A stretch of DNA of 47,500 bases from Zelonia costaricensis (GCA_030849075.1 JASAOO010003501.1:1-47500), one strand, 5' to 3'. Numbered from the stretch's first letter, positions 9,233 through 24,200 are shown. Program-made: numbers and translations. Notes: a model not told the origin generated them from the sequence alone.

Positions 9233-12200
9233 CTACTCTGTGGCTGACCACGCCGCAAGGCATACGCCGCGCTCATACCACGCATCCGCCCCCGACCCCG
9301 CCGAGCCCGCGGACGATGCCGTGGTGGGCAGCTGCAGCACCTCCAGTAGAGCCTCCCGACTCTCTGTCGTGTACAGCGGGAGCAGTATGCCCTGCCCCTG
9401 CGGCTGTCCCTCCAGCCGGGCCGCCAGCGACGTTGTCGTGTTCGCCGCTGCAGCGGCTGCTGTGCTCGTCACCCAGCGCCAGCGCAGCACCACCGCCGTG
9501 AAGAGCGCCGGCGCCGTCCCGCTCGCGGCCGCCGCGACGTCGCCGCTGAGCACGCACCGCCCCGTCGCGTCCACCTGCGCCGAGTACAGCAAGAGGCCCG
9601 TGAAGGTCATCTCGTGGGCCCGGGGCGGCGCCAGACCGGCCGCTGCACTGCTCCCGCTGGCCGCCGCGGACACCTCCACGTGTGGCACGAGCTGCTCGAG
9701 CGGCACCTGCTCCGCCCTGGCGCAGTGCTGCTTGAAGGCGGTCAAGAACGCGCCTGGAGAGAAGAGGGCGCCGAGGCGCACGGGCGCCTTGGCCAGCTGA
9801 CCGCTCTGCGCAGCGGTCGCGAGCTCCAGGAGGTGGGCCACGCGGTGCTGCACGTCTGCGATCCAGGCGCCTACAAACAGCGTGCGGGCGGCGGCGCCGT
9901 GGACGCCACGCAGGTGCGCGGCCCACGCGGCGGGCACGTGGTCCTTCATCAGCTCCTCGACAAGACCGCGATGCACCGAGCTGGGCGTGCGCTCCTCCAT
10001 CACAACCTCCCGCAGCTCCCGCACATCCGTGTGCAGGTGGCGCACCAGCTCCACCGCGGCGACCACCTCGCGCTGCACCGTGAGCACCAGCGGCGGGGCC
10101 GCAGGCCCGGCACTGACCCCAACACCGCCACCACCAACGCCCCCCTCCGCCGCCGCCGCGGCTGCGGTCGCCGCCGCCGCCGCCCCCTCTGTGTTCTCCT
10201 GCTCGTGCTGCTGCACCGCGCGGGCGACGAACGGGTGCTTCTCGAGTTGCTGCTGCGCGTCCCGCAAGACGGGGTACCACGCGGCGCAGTAGGCCTGCAC
10301 CTTGGCCGCCCACCGCGTGGCCCGCAGTGCCCCGTTCTTCTCCGCCGCCGCGGTGCCGGCCATGTCGGAGGAGTCCGCTGCTTCCACATCGGCGAAGGTC
10401 AGTTCCTCGTCGAGGGTGCTCTGCACAAGCGAGAGCCGTTCAACCGCCTCGGTGGCACTGCGAGCGCGGGTCATGCGGTCTGCGCCGGAGGGCAGGGCAA
10501 GCCACAGCGGATCGCTGCTGCCGCCGGGCAACGCCTGCACCCATTGCAGCAGCTCCGCCCGCGTGCGGCCCGTGATCTGCGGCGGCGTGGCGACCGTCGA
10601 GGCTGCTGCTGCGGCCCCACTGGCAGCGCGCTGCACGAACTGGGCGCCGTCCTGCACCATCTCCGGCCGCAACAGGCGGCGGCAGAAGACGTTGAGGACG
10701 TGCTGGTCGAAGACGTTGCTCACCTTGCCACCGTAGACCGCCGTCGCCACAATCGCACGAAGAGCGTCCCACGAAACGGGCGGCGAGGCGGACGACGACG
10801 GCGCCGCTGCCGACGCACCGCCGGGCGTGTGAGTCCACGCCTGCACCGCCTGCACCACGCGCTGGTACTCCACCTCTGTGTACTCGTACGACTCGCTCCA
10901 GCCGAGTGGCTTGTACAGCAGGCGCTCCGTGATGACCGAGTGCAGCCACGCAGCGGCCAGGTACAGCCGCTGCAGGGCGGTGTTGCCGCTCGCGGTGCGG
11001 TCGCCTGCGCTTCCTGCCGCCGGGGGTGCGGGGTACTCGCCGTAGGTCTGCAGCAGCGACGACTGCATGCCAGGCGGGGCCTCGTAGACAACCATGACCG
11101 ACGCCTCGATGAGGTTGATGGGCAGCACCTTCGACGCCGATGCGGTCGCCGCGCTGCCGTCGCGCTCGGCTGTGAGAAAGAGGCGGAACTTCTTGTGCAG
11201 CTGCCCCTCGCTGCGCTGGAAGTGCAGCTGCTTCTCGAGCTTGTCCATAAACCCGCGCGCGAAGTGCACGTTCTTGAGGAGCACCCACCCGCCCGTCTTG
11301 ATGGAGTCGGCAAGGTAGGCGTCCGCGTTCTCGATGCTCTCCATGCTGCCCATCGCCACGACGGACAGGTGGATGCCGGTGCGCTGCGCCAGCTCCTCGA
11401 CGCGCAGGGCCGGGTCGAACCTCGTGTCCGCCACCATCAGCAGCGGCGTGGCCGACGACAGCTCAGCCATGAGCTCGTCCGTCAGGTCGTTTGTCAGGGG
11501 CGCAAAGAACTCCTCGGCGAGAAGCGGCGACACCGCGTGGCCGCTGCCCGCACCGTCGCTCGCCGCGCCCATGACCGCCGCAGCGGAGAAGTACTCGGCG
11601 AGCAGCTGCCGCACCGCGTCATCGAAGGCGTCGCGGCGGGTGTTGAGCAGGACGAGTGCGAGGAGCAGCAGCCGCCGCATTCGACTCGCCCCACGCGGGA
11701 AGCAGTCGGCCGGCAGCGTCGTCTCACTTGTCGCCACGGGGGTGGCGGAGGTCAGCACCGACTCCCACACCGCAGCCTGCGTCGCCAGCGTCTGCCGCAC
11801 TTCCTTGAAGGCCGGCTTGGCAAGGAGCGCGGCGAGGGCCTGCCGGCTCTGCGCCCCCAGCGTCGGGCACGCGCGGCGTACCACCGGCGGCAGGCCCGTG
11901 GCTGGCGCGATGGCAGAGCTCGACATCGACGCGCTCAGGTCGGTGCCCTCACCCGCTCCACCAGCGGCAGGCCCCGCACGTGCGGCCCCGGCGCCGACGA
12001 CACTAGCGACGCGCAGGGATGACATGATCCACTCCCACTCCTCCGGCAGCACCGCTGCGGCCCCGCTCGTTGCTGCCGGCTGCAGGCCCATCGAAGCCCT
12101 CGTCGCCATCGACAGCGCCTCCGCGGCGCTGGCGCTGGAGGCGGCGGGCATGACGCACATGGAGCTGCGCAGCTGTGCGAGCCGCAGCGCCCAGACGAGG

Positions 12201-15200
12201 TGGTCCTCGTGGAACATGCCCCGCACGACGCGCCGGTGCAGGAGCACAAACACGCCGTACGTCAGCTGCTGCAACCGCGCCTCGGCGTCTGCCGGCCCAC
12301 TCGTGCCCGGCAGCGCGCGCAGGGCGTCGTCCAGCACGCGCACGACGAAGCGGACGTCGTAGTGGTAGTACGGGCTGAGCTCCTCGAAGCGCTGCAGCGC
12401 GAAGTGGGCCTGGGCCACCACCGTCGCGATGGGGCGGTAGACCTCCTCGACTCCCCGAATCTCGCGCAGCGAGTCCTCGCTGTCGGCGATGTCGCGCGCG
12501 ATGCGGGTTGCCTCCTCCTTCAGCTCCGTCAAGCTGAGAATGAGTGCGTCGTTGTCCAGCAGGCTGCCCTCCGCCTCGGCGATGCGGGTCAGCAGCTTCT
12601 CCTCCAGCACGCGCAGGCGCAGCTGGTATTCGCCCTGCGCCTTGAGCAGCTTCGTCCGCTTCTCGTCCACGTCGGGGCGCTCGTGCAGCAGCGTGTAGTG
12701 CAGGCACTGCGACTGCAGGGAGGAGAGGGTGACGGTGAAGTTCACCATGCACACCTGTCCCGCCAGGTCGGGCGGCGGCTGGAAGTTGGGATTGCGAGTG
12801 TGCATAAAGAGGCGAAACGACGGGGCGAGGTCGACCTCGTGCGGGCCGATGCGGGTGATGTAGCGCGTGCCGAGGCAGCGCACCTCGCCGTTCAGCAGCG
12901 GCGCGACGGCGGGGTCGAGATGCTCGGCGTCCTCCATGAGAATCGGGTACCCGAAGCGGACGGCCATCTCCAGCTGCTTCACGTACCCTGGCCGACTGAA
13001 CGAGGCCTTCGTGATCTTCTTGCCGGCGTAGTAGCGCTGCACAAAGTGCGCCGCGATGCCGGTGGGGTCGATGAGCAGCACGTAGCGCTGCGAGCGATGC
13101 ATGATGGCGGCATTGGCGAGGTCGAGCCGGTCCTTGGGCAGCCCCGCCTCCTCCCAGGCAAGCTGCTGCGTCGCCGAAGACAGGTACTCGGTCACGCTGA
13201 GGCCATCGCGCAGCGGGATGGTGGCTCGCTGCAGACACGACACCCAGCGTGGCATCAGCACGCGCTCGCGCGTGTGCTCGTCGTAGTAGCCCGTGTAGGC
13301 GAGGAAGACGGCGGCGAGAGCGCAGTCCCCAATGGTGGTGCGCGCCACCGAGTCGGAGCTCTGCACCTCCTTCTCCCACCGGTCGCGCTCGTCCAGGAGC
13401 TGCCGCAGGATCGTCTGCGCGCGGTTGCACTTGGCCGAGACGCTGGCGATGCGCTGCTTCAGCTCCGTGATCTGCGCCGTCGCGTTCTGGTACTCGCCCA
13501 TCAGCTGCTGCAGCGAGCTCTCCTTCTGCCGCACTTCCGCCTGCGCCACCTCCAGCCCTTTCAGCTTCACGTCGCGGGCCCGGATGAGCTTCTCGATCTT
13601 CGACCGCATCGGCGCCACGCGTTGGTAGATGGCGGAGTACTTGACCTGGAAGAAGACCCACTGCATGAGCGGCCCAGCCGCCTTGGAGGCGCGGTACGCC
13701 GCGTCGATGGTGAACTTGGGGTCCCGCATCATGCCCCGCACCCGCTCGCGCGCCGGCTCGCTGATGTCGTCGGGGCGGAAGCTCCGCACGCTGGCGAGGA
13801 AGTCGTCGCGACGGATGCAGTTTTTCAGCGAGTCCCAATCCTCGCAGTTGCGTTCCCCCATCAGCACGCCGACCGCCTCCAGCGTGCGCTTCACCATCGG
13901 CGGTGGCATCGTGTAGGCCCGAATCTCGCGCAGGTACTCGGGCTTGACGGTGCTCAGCGCCGCGTCGGCCTCGCGCAGCGCCGGCTCGGCCTCGGCGAGC
14001 TCGACGGAGAGGCGCTGCGCGTCTTCTGATATTTGGGAGTGCTCATCCTGCAGCTGCTGCTCGAGCTCCTGCGCCGTCGCCTTCTCCCGCTTCGCCACGT
14101 CCGTCTCGCTCACGATGCGTTCCAGCATGCTCTGCGCACGGCGGCTGCTTGCCTCGATCTCAGCCTCGCTGTCCCGCAGGGTCGCCTGCTGGGCCGCGAC
14201 CTCCTGCGAGGTCTGTTGCAGCTTCGTGAGGCCGCTGCGAAGGTGCATCAGCGCGTCGCTCGAAACCTTCTGCTTCTCCTGGAAGATCGAAACGAAGTGC
14301 GACACGCAGTCGGTGAAGTGCCGCGGCGTGACGAAGGAGCCCTGGTTGGCGTGCCGCACCCGCAGGGCCTGGTTGATGTGCTGCGTCGACACATGCATTG
14401 CGCACAGGCTCTCCACCACTGCCTCCTTAATCTCCACCTCGCTGGCAAACGTGCCGTGGCACGCCGGCAGCAGGGCGAGCTGGCGGATGCGCTCCTGACA
14501 CACCTGCTGCAGCGTGGCTGAATCCCAGTCGCCGAACCAGTCGATGGTGCACCGATTCACCAGGGCCGGGCTGGCCACGGTGCGGGAGGTGAACTCGCCC
14601 GAGGAGGGGTTGATGGTGAGCACGACGTGCAGGTACTCCCGCACATTCGTCAGGAACCAGTGGTACAGCTCCGCCTCGTTGTGGACGTCGACGAGTTCAT
14701 CGGCGGCGGTGCTGGCTGATATGCCCACGAGGCCCGCCCCAGCAGACCCGCGCCGACCGCCACCCCCGCCCCCACCGCCCGCCCCACCCCCGCTGACGCC
14801 CATGTCCCCGTCATCCGCGCCGCCGCTCAGACCGCCGTCAGCCACGCCGCCCTTCCGCCGGGTGCCCCCGCGGCGCCCCGTCAAGCCACCACCACCACCA
14901 CCACCACTGCCCCCGCCGCCGCTTCCGTCCAGCGCCGAGCGGTCCCCGGCAGCCCCGGCGCGACCTCCCCCGACACCGCCCGCCTTGCCCCCACCACCGA
15001 CACCACCCACGCCGCCGCTGCGCGCCGTCGCGTGGTAGCTCTGGCTTGCCAGCACCGCCTCTCGCACCTCCTGCATGAGCTTCGCCCACTCCTCGCCGTC
15101 GAAGAGCCCGGGCACCTCACCGGAAGCGAGCAGCGCGTTCATGTACTCGAGGAAGCTCGGCTTCAAGATGTTCGACTCGTCAAACAAGAAGCAGATGCGC

Positions 15201-18200
15201 TCCCGCTTGCACCCGGCGCGGCGCAGCACGGCGCGCAGGTCGCTCTCGAAGTCGTCGAGGTCGTACGCGCGGTGCACCATCAACGCAAAGGTCGAGAAGC
15301 CCCGCATCCACGCCACGAGCTTCGTCAGCGCCGTCTTGCCCACGCCCGAGGAGCCCGCGATGAGCAGGTGGCCGAGGGGCTGACGCAGAACGCGATCAAT
15401 GCGGACGACGTGGTCGATCATGGCGTCGTAGATGACGAGGTCGCCAAGGGACTCCTCCTCGTTGTAGGCCGCCAGCTTCTTCTGCACAAAGGCCCGCAGC
15501 TCCTCACGGGAGCTGTCGGTGTAGCTGCGCGAGAGCAGCGTGGAGTAGAGCAGCGGCGGCTCGAAGGTGTTGCCGTCCACGTCGGGAAAGAACTCCCGGA
15601 AGGCCTCCACAATCGCACGGTCTGTCCAGGCCCGCTCCTCGGCCGTCACGAGCCGATCGGCAAACACGCGCAGGCCCTCGTGCACGGCAAGGCGAACAAG
15701 CTGGCTGACGCTGAGCTGGCGCCGCGCCGCGTCGTCCCAGGTGAGCACGCCCTCGTAGATCGCACGGGACCAGCGCGACAGCTCGCGCGGGGAGTAGAGG
15801 TAGTGCGGCTGCTGGATCGGCGTGAACTTCGCCTGCGAGACGCCGTACATCTGCACCATGGCCTGCGCCAGCCGCGCTGCCACCTGCCCGCTGAGCCGCT
15901 CATTCAACGCCAGGATCGCGCGGCAGTAGGTGGTATAGATGGTGCGCAGCGACTCGGGTGACGGGAAGTCGACGAGCAGCACGGGGGCCCAGCGGAGGAA
16001 GCGGGCCGTGAGCGGCACGCGGCCCGGGTCGGTCGGCGGGTTGCAGGCACCGACGACCTGCACATCCTCCACGGCGATCCAGGTGTTGTCGCGCGCCCGG
16101 AAGAAGCCCTTGCGCTCGATCAGCTGACGCAGCAGCTGGACGACCACCTGCGTCCCGTACCGGTCCAACGCCGGCAGGTTGATCTCGTCGCAGAAAAGGA
16201 GGAGGTGCTTGCCCGACGTCGGCGCCATGACGAGGCCGCGCGCCGTGTCCTGCACCGTGCAGTACTGCTCCAGCGCCTTCATGATCGTCGTGACCGTCGT
16301 GCCGCTGGAGAAGTTGAGGAAGACCACCTCGTGGGCGGGCAGGCTGTTGAGCACCGCCGTGATGGACATGGTCTTGCCGGAGCCGGGTGGGCCGCACAGA
16401 ATGGCGGAGCGGCCGGCGCTGAGCCACGCGCCGAGCACGTCCTCGTGCCGGCACGTGTCCACCGTCGTGATCACCGTGTCGTTCGCGCCGACCTGCTCTG
16501 CCAGAATTGTCGTCTCGCCGACGCGGTCGCGGATTAGCTGCCACTCACCCGTGCTGTAGTTCACCTCCACCTCCGCCATCGACTGCACCGTGCCCTGCAC
16601 GGCGGGCTGCAGACCAAGCTGCGTGGCGAGCTTCACGCGGTTGGCGAGGGTCATGGCGGACGCAAGGCCCCAGAAGATGGCGTACGACAGAACGTGCGCC
16701 GCGATCTTCTCCAGGACAGCCGTGCTGAAGACATCGCCGCTGTTGCGCTGCTCCGCCTCGAAGGTGCGCCACACGCCCTTCACGAGGAGCGCGACGACGC
16801 TCTGAATACTCTGCAGATCGTCCGGCACCATCACGCACATGTCACGGAACGCCGCGGACCGCAGCAGCTGCAGGCCGCGCACCACCGCGCCGTCCTTCGC
16901 AAACGCGTCGGCCCACACACCGACCATGATCTCCTGAATCCGCTCGGCATCGGGGTGGCTGCGGCGCAGCGTGTTTGCGCCACCACCACCACCACCACCG
17001 GCAGTGGTGGCCGTGAACATCGACATTGAACCGTACATACTCGCCGCGAGCAGCGCCGTGCCCACGCTGTTGGTGTTGTTCAGGCCCTCGCTGCGCATCG
17101 ATCTCGCGAAGATGTCGTCCGCGCCGGCGGTGGCTTGACGCACCGCTTGCCGACCCGGGCTGCCCGTGAGCACCTCCTCCACCGCCGCCGACGCGTTGGA
17201 CAGTATCAGCTCGCGGTACACCTTGCCGTAGCTGCCGGCGACGACGCAGTCCGAGTACGCCGTGCCGCGCCGCGCCGTCGTGACACCGATGAGCTCGTCC
17301 TCACCCCAGCGCACCTGCCGACCGCGGGCGTCGACGATGGGCTGCTCCTGCAGCTGGTGGTAGGTGTGCGACAGCACCGCCGACAGCGGCACGACGCCGT
17401 CGCTGAACCACAGCATGCCGCACCGCGACACCGTGGCTGGTGTCGCGTAGAGCAGGTCCTGCACCTCGAAGACGATGCGCACGGAGCGGGGTAGCGGCAG
17501 CCGCTCGCCGTTCGGGAGCGTCAGGAGGCGGTTGTCGTCCAGCACAGAGTTGAGGTTCTCTACCCACTCGGGGTCCACATCACCGTCAAAGATGATCCAG
17601 TGCTCCTTGCGCAGTTCCCCGGCCGCTGCTGCTGCGGTGCCGCCGCCGCTGACCTTCACGTTGGGGGAAGCGCGGCGCTTGTTGTCCGCTGTCTCCACGC
17701 CCTCGGCCGGGCTGCCGCCCGTCTTCGTCTTGTCCGCCTGCCTGGCGGAGCCGTGTGCGGGGCCGGCGTCGTCGTTGCCAGCGAGGGCTAGCTCGTCGGG
17801 GATCTGCTGCTGCTCCTCGGCATCGACGATCTTGCGCAGGATGCTCGTGAAGACGCCATCGCGCCACTCCCGCGTCGTCACGTCGAGGGTGCCGAAGAGC
17901 TCGCTCTTGTTGAGCACCTTGGGCGAGATGACGTACGCGTGCATCTGCAGCGTCCGCTCCAACCGCACCATGGCCGCCAGCAGCACCCTCCAGGCGGTCG
18001 TCTTGCCCGTCCCGCTAGGACCGACCATCATGATGCCGTGCCGGGTCGTCTTGGTGTGGTACAGCTGCAGCACCTTCTCCACCCAGCCGGCCGCAGGGGC
18101 CAGGCCGGCCTCGGCGCACACGCACGCCACGGCGGCGCGCAGGTCGTCCATCGGCATCGACGGCAGCGAGCGACCGGGAAAGAAGTCGTGCAGCAGCGGG

Positions 18201-21200
18201 TAGAAGAGGACCGCGTCCTGGGTCACCAGCTTCGGCGCGATGGTCGCTATGATGCTCTCCAGTAGCAGCGTCCGCTCCGACTCCTGCACGGCATCGGCGC
18301 TGACGTTCGCGCTGGCAGCCGACTCGGCGGCGACCTGGCGCTTGCGGTCGCCGGCCGCAACGAGAACGGACTTCAGGGCGCGCAGGCCAAAGTCGTAGTG
18401 CGCCTGCCGCGTGAACTGCTCCTCGCACAACCGGAAGAGCGGCACGACCTTCTGCGACAGCGCCTCGGCCGTCGTAAAGCCTTGTGCGAAGAGCATCACC
18501 TCCGCGATTGTTTCGCGGTCGGGGATCGTCATGGTCACGGTGCGGAAGAGCTGCTTGAGGTTGCCGGGCAGCTTGGAGCGGCCGGCGTAGCCGGGGTTCA
18601 TGGTGATGAAGATGGCGACGTTCGGGTGCAGCGGGACGGCGCGGTGGTTGAGCTGCACGTCGCGGTGCCGCCCGCGCAGGGACTGCTGGATGACCTGGAT
18701 TTGCAGCGACAGTGCGGACAGGATGCGCTCCTCCAGTCGGTTGAACTCGTCGAAGCAGCCCCACGCACCGACCTGGCAGAGACCGAGGAAGATGCGACTC
18801 ACCGCCTGGTAGTCGAAGGTGTCATCGCAGTTGAAGACAAGCACGTGGCGGCCCAGCTGCATGCCGAGCGCCTTCACCGTCTCTGTCTTCCCCGTACCAG
18901 CCGGACCGACCGGCGAGCCGCCGAGGCGGGTGTGCAGGGCCTGCATCAGCGTCAGGTAGCACCGGTCCGTCAGCGGAGTCTGCACGAGCCGCTCGTAGCC
19001 GCCGATGTACTCGAAGCCGTGCTGCACCACCGCATCGGCCATGCGACACTCGACGGACTCGCTGGACTGGTAGCCGCTGAATACGTGGGCGCTGACGTTG
19101 AAGCTGCTGCTGCTGTTGTTGCCCAGCTCGCCGTTGTCTTCGTCGTCGCCGCCGCCGCCACCGCCGCCACCGCCTCGGCGGCCCTGCGGCGCGTGGACAG
19201 CGGCAGGCACGACGTACAGCCGCAGCACGCCGAGCCAGTCGAAGGCGTCGCGCGAGGTCACCTTGCGCGCCGCCAGGGTGCGCGAGACGTCGCGCTGGTA
19301 CACGGCGACCGTGATGAGCTGCTCGCACCGGTGCCGCGAGCTGCGGGCGACGGCGCTGTCGAGCACGCTGCCGGCAAGTCGCATGAGCAGCTCGTCCATG
19401 CTCTTCGTCACGGCCGAGGAGGACGCTGATGGCGGTGACGCGGCCCCAGCGCTGCCGCCGGCGTACGCCCCCGTCAGCAGACTCTCCTGCTGGCGAGTCC
19501 ACATGAGCTGCAGGGCAAGACACACCACCTGGGCGGACTTCTGCCCGACCCACTCCATCGACCACAGCAGCGCGTACGGCGATGTGCTGCTGCCGCCGCT
19601 GCTGTTCTTCGCCAGCTCATTGAAGGTGTGCAGGGTGGACTCGCGCAGGGTGTGCACCATGCCCTGCTCCGCCTCGCCAAGCCACTCGTGCATGGGCCGC
19701 TGGCGGTACGAGATCGGGCCCGGCTGGAACGGCAGCTCCTCGCCTGCGCCGTTCGAGAAGCCGCGCAGCCGCGTTGATGCATCCTTCACACTGCCGTCTA
19801 GCTGCAGCGAGGCGAGCGCCGTGAACATCTTCTTGAGGTGCTTGTTGAGGAAGAGCGGGTTCTTGCTGTTGCCCATGATCTCGAGCAGGTCGTCGTCGCC
19901 GACAAAGAAGAAGCGCGGAAAGCGGGTACGCTGCGTGTCCAGGTAGCTCGTCAGCGCGCGCTGCACCGAGGACAGCTGCGCCAGCAGCCGCTCCAGCGTC
20001 GCCTGCAGCTTCTCATCCTCCAAGAAGAAGGAGACCCGCACCTCGGGCAGCTCGCCAGAGGACCGGGGGCGCGGGAGAATGTGCAGCAGCTCGCGACTCG
20101 TACGGTCGAACTTGACCGTGTCGTGGGGCAGCTGCGCCCGCACCTCGGCGTTGCCGGCAAAGATGCCGTCGAGGTACACCCAACGCTTCTGGACCTCCAG
20201 CAGCGCTTCCAGCACCTGCCGCAGCCGGTCCAGCCGCGCCTCGGCGTCGTTCGTGAGGGAGACGAGCTGCGGCGATTTGAAGTACGGGCTCGCCCGCATC
20301 CCGCCAAACGTGCTGAGGTCCTCGGTCAGCTTCTCCAGCACCTCGTCCCAGCCTCGAATCAGCGCGACCTGCTGCTTGTACGCAACGACGCTGAAGAGGA
20401 AGCTGTCCCAGTAGTGCGTGATGTTGTGCAGCTGCACCTCGATGCGCCGCTCGCCCTGCGCCGCTTCGATCACTTCGTTGTAGATGCCCGCGTTCGCGGC
20501 CGGGTCGCTGTCCCAGATGTTTGCCACCGTCAGGCTCGTCAGCACCCACGGCGCACGCAACTTCTGCTGCAGCGTCGTCCAGTGCCGCGTGGCCCGCTCC
20601 AGCGGCGACATCGCGTCGGAGCGGAGGTCTTGCATGAGGCGGTTGCATCCGAGGCAGCGGCGCAGCTTGTCCACGAGGTTCTGGTACAGCTGGTAGGTGT
20701 GCACCGTCTCCGGGTACGCGTCCGCCTCCTGCTCCAGCTTCTGCAGCCGCTCATGCAGCCGCCGTGGCACCATCTCGAAGAAGGGCGTCGCGGCCAGCTC
20801 GTTGAGCTCCACGTAGGCGTTTGCGACGTGGCCCCAGACGTCCTTCACTCGCGTCACGTCACCGAGCAGCTTGTGCAGCGAGGCGAAGGTGTGCGGGCTC
20901 TCGCCCAGCGCCTCCTGAATGGCCATCACGTGTGAAGCTTCCTCGTTCAAGGCCACCGCCTCGTCGTGGATGTCGGCCACCATCTGCTTCGCCAGCGCCG
21001 GCGCCTGCCGCGAGACGGCGACGGAGTCGACGTTCCGAAAGCGCTCGTCCAGCCCGGCAACCCGCGCCTCCAGCGCGTCCGTGGCAGTCTTGGCCTCCTC
21101 CAGCAGAAACGGCCGGCGAAGCTGCACGGCCTTGAGCTTGCGGTCGACCAGCTCGGCCAGCGACGTGTACTCCTCCCGCACCGCCGAGGCGTACATCCAG

Positions 21201-24200
21201 TGCTCTGGAAAGACGTGGCCGAGCTTCTGCAGGCTGACCTCGCCCTCGTCCATGAGGGCGATGTCGGTGTCGAGCCGCTGCAGCTCAGTCTTGAGATGCG
21301 GCGCCTCGGACAGGAACGCTGCCGCGTCCTTCGCGTTGCTGATCACGTCCAGGCCGTCGATGCGGGTGCGGGCCTGCGTGATGTCGCAGAAGGCGCGCTC
21401 CTGCTCTCCCTGCAGCAGGTCCTTGAACTTCGCGTGCGCGTACTGGCTCACCTGGTCCAGCTTGCGACCGAGTTCGATTTGCGCCTCCTGCGCGAGGATG
21501 ACCAGGCCGCCGAGGAGCTTGTTGGGCTGCGTGTAGTCCATGATACGCGATGTGACGGTGTGCATGAGCCGCAGGGCGTGGCTCCAGCGGCGCAGGTCGC
21601 GACCAAAGCGCTGCTGCATCAGGGCCACGTCCATGTTCAGAAACTGCTGCCCGCGCCGCCACTCGTTCTCCGTGTCGATCGCATCCTGCACGCACTGCTC
21701 AATCGCGTGCAGCGGCTCCGCGAGGGCCGCGGAGGGGAGGCGCAGGAGCAGGTACGGATACCCGTCGTCCGTTATGCCGCTGGCGCCGGCTGCGGTGGGC
21801 AGCGCCAGCCCCGCCGCTGTGGTGGTGGTCGCCGACGAGGCACCCAGGCCGCCGCCGCCAGGCGCCGACACCGAGCTCGCGCGGCGGCTCTGCGAAATGC
21901 TGCTGCCCGGGGCAGCCGCCGAGTCCGCCGCCGCCACCGCCGCGCCGGCCTCGGCGTGGGTCTCCTCCTCACGGTACAGCCGCGGCAGGACATCGATCCA
22001 GCCGAGGAAGCGGTTCAGCTCGCCAATCCAGTGCTGCCGCCACGCCGCGCAGCACGACTCAAGCCGCACCTCCTTGTACACGACGCGCATGCGCACGCGC
22101 AGCGGGGTGAGCCGGAAGACGTCCGTCTCGGCACCCTTCTCGAGGAAGCGCACGTCGCCGCGCATGGAGCGGAAGTCCTCGGTCCACGAGTGCATGAGGT
22201 ACTTCATCTGCGTCAAGAGCGCCTGCTCGAGCAGCGGCTGCATCTGCCGTGTCCACAAGTGCGCGTGCACGCAGCGCAGGGCGAGGGCGTCCACGATGCG
22301 GCGGAGAGCCTTGACGCGCTGCAGGATGGCCTCGGGGTGGAAGGCGCGGACGTGGAAGGCGCGAATTTTGCGGTACACGAGCTCCGTCTTCGACCGCACC
22401 TGCTGCACCGTCGACGTGAAGGCCTGCATCGTGTCGGACAACTGCTGCACGTAGCCCTGCAGCCCCTCGTCGCACCACCGCAGCGCCAGGCCACGCTGGA
22501 AGAGTCGGTTCACCTCTTGGTACTCGTTCGTGGCCAGCAGCACAAGGCTGGCGTCCTCGCCGTTCACCGTGACGTAGTAGACGTGGATGAGCTCCACCAG
22601 CGTGTGGGCGAGGCGGGAGCGGAGCTCGTTGCCGCGCAGCGCGTCGCGCAGCAGCGCCAGCCCAGACGATGCCGAGACGCTTCGGGCGCGCGGGGAGGGC
22701 ACGTTGGTGACGGTCAACGAGGCCGCTGCGGCCCCTGTCATGCTGCGGTTCGCGATCGGCTCTCCTGCCGCGGCGGCGGCGGCCGGGGCGAGAAGGGTGG
22801 AGGTGAGGTGGGCAGACTCGAGGTACCGCAGGTCCTCCGCCATGGTTGGGAAGCTCCACGGGAACGCCACCTCGACCATCCAGTGCTGCGTGGCGGCGGA
22901 CACGACGGCGTCACCTCCGCTGCCACCGCCTACACTGGCACCACCGGCGACGGCCGCGGCGTTGGCGCTGGTGGTGGCCGGCCCATGAAACGAGAGGCGC
23001 CGCGTCCCTGGCGACGCGCTGCGGGCCGTGGGGCGCGCCAGCCCGGGCGAAGAGGCCGGACTCGCACTGCCAGGGCGCGAGACGCTGCCGCCGTACCCGC
23101 TGCTGGGGGCGGCGAAGCTGCCAGTGGAAGCGAAGGGCTGGGCCGTTCGCGTGCCACCTGCCGTCGCAGTTGCGACCTCGACCTCGCCGGGTGCGAAGAC
23201 GCCGCTGAAGGTGTTGTAGGGGGCGCCGACGGGGCCGCAGTTCACCGCCCACAGAACCGGCCCGGAGAGCAGCAGCGACTGCTGATCGAGGCCGCTGCCT
23301 CCGATGAGCCGCTCCACCTCCTCGTACCAGCTTGCCGCGTGGCTGGCGATGCGCTGCTGGATGATGTCGCGCGAGCTGCGGATGTCGCGAACCCGCGCTG
23401 TGGTCTTGTACAGCCGCGGCGCCCCGCTCACGAGCATGCAGTCCCGGGCAACGGCCAGCGCGCCGGGGTCGCGCAACGCCACGAGCTCCTGGGCGATGCG
23501 CAGGTGCTCGTCCTGCTCCCACTCACTTGCCTCCTCGGCGTAGTGAAGGTTCAGGCAGGCGAGGGCGACGGCGCAGCCGTGCACCTCCGAGTCGGCCTGC
23601 AGCTCGTCGCACACGAGCAGGTTCAGCGGGACGCCGATGAACTCGGCCAGGCTGGCGTCGAGGCGCCAGTAGTGCTCCACGTTGCGCAGGTCCAGCAGCC
23701 GGTGCCAGCCATACTCGCTGACGTAGTTGAAGCGGATCATCGACTCCGTCAGCGCCTCGGCCAGCCGCTGCTCCCACATCATCTGCCCGACCAGCGTGGA
23801 GACGGAGAAGCGGGTCATGTTGTAGCTGACCTGCTGCTTGGTCAGCGGCACATTCACGTAGCACTCCTGCACGTAGCTCACGTACGCGCCCAGCTTCTCG
23901 GCCACGGCGTCTTGGTAGCTGTGCACCACCCGCTGCACCCGCTCCAGCGGCAGCATCTTGAAGCTCTTGAAGGTGCGGAACAGCCGCAGCCCGTGGCTGT
24001 CCGCATAGCTCCCACTCCCGGACAAACCCTTGCCACCCCCGACTCCACCACCGCCCAGCGCCATCGCGCCCCCACCCGCCGCAGCGGCACCACCGCCGGA
24101 GCCCGTGCCGGGGCCGCCGCCGCCGCCACCGCGCCCGTCGTCGTCGGCGTGCTGCTGGTTGCTCAGCAGCTGGCTCACCACCAGAGCGATCTGGTCGTCG

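Noticed and set aside
9614..14029. Long plus-strand open frames of 802 and 609 codons
   Set aside because: They are antisense shadows of the dynein motor and C-terminal region, with the same low-information composition.
14723..15032. Poly-G insert as an unspliced intron
   Set aside because: It is in frame with no stop and has no clear GT-AG border arrangement; cis-introns are very rare in trypanosomatids.
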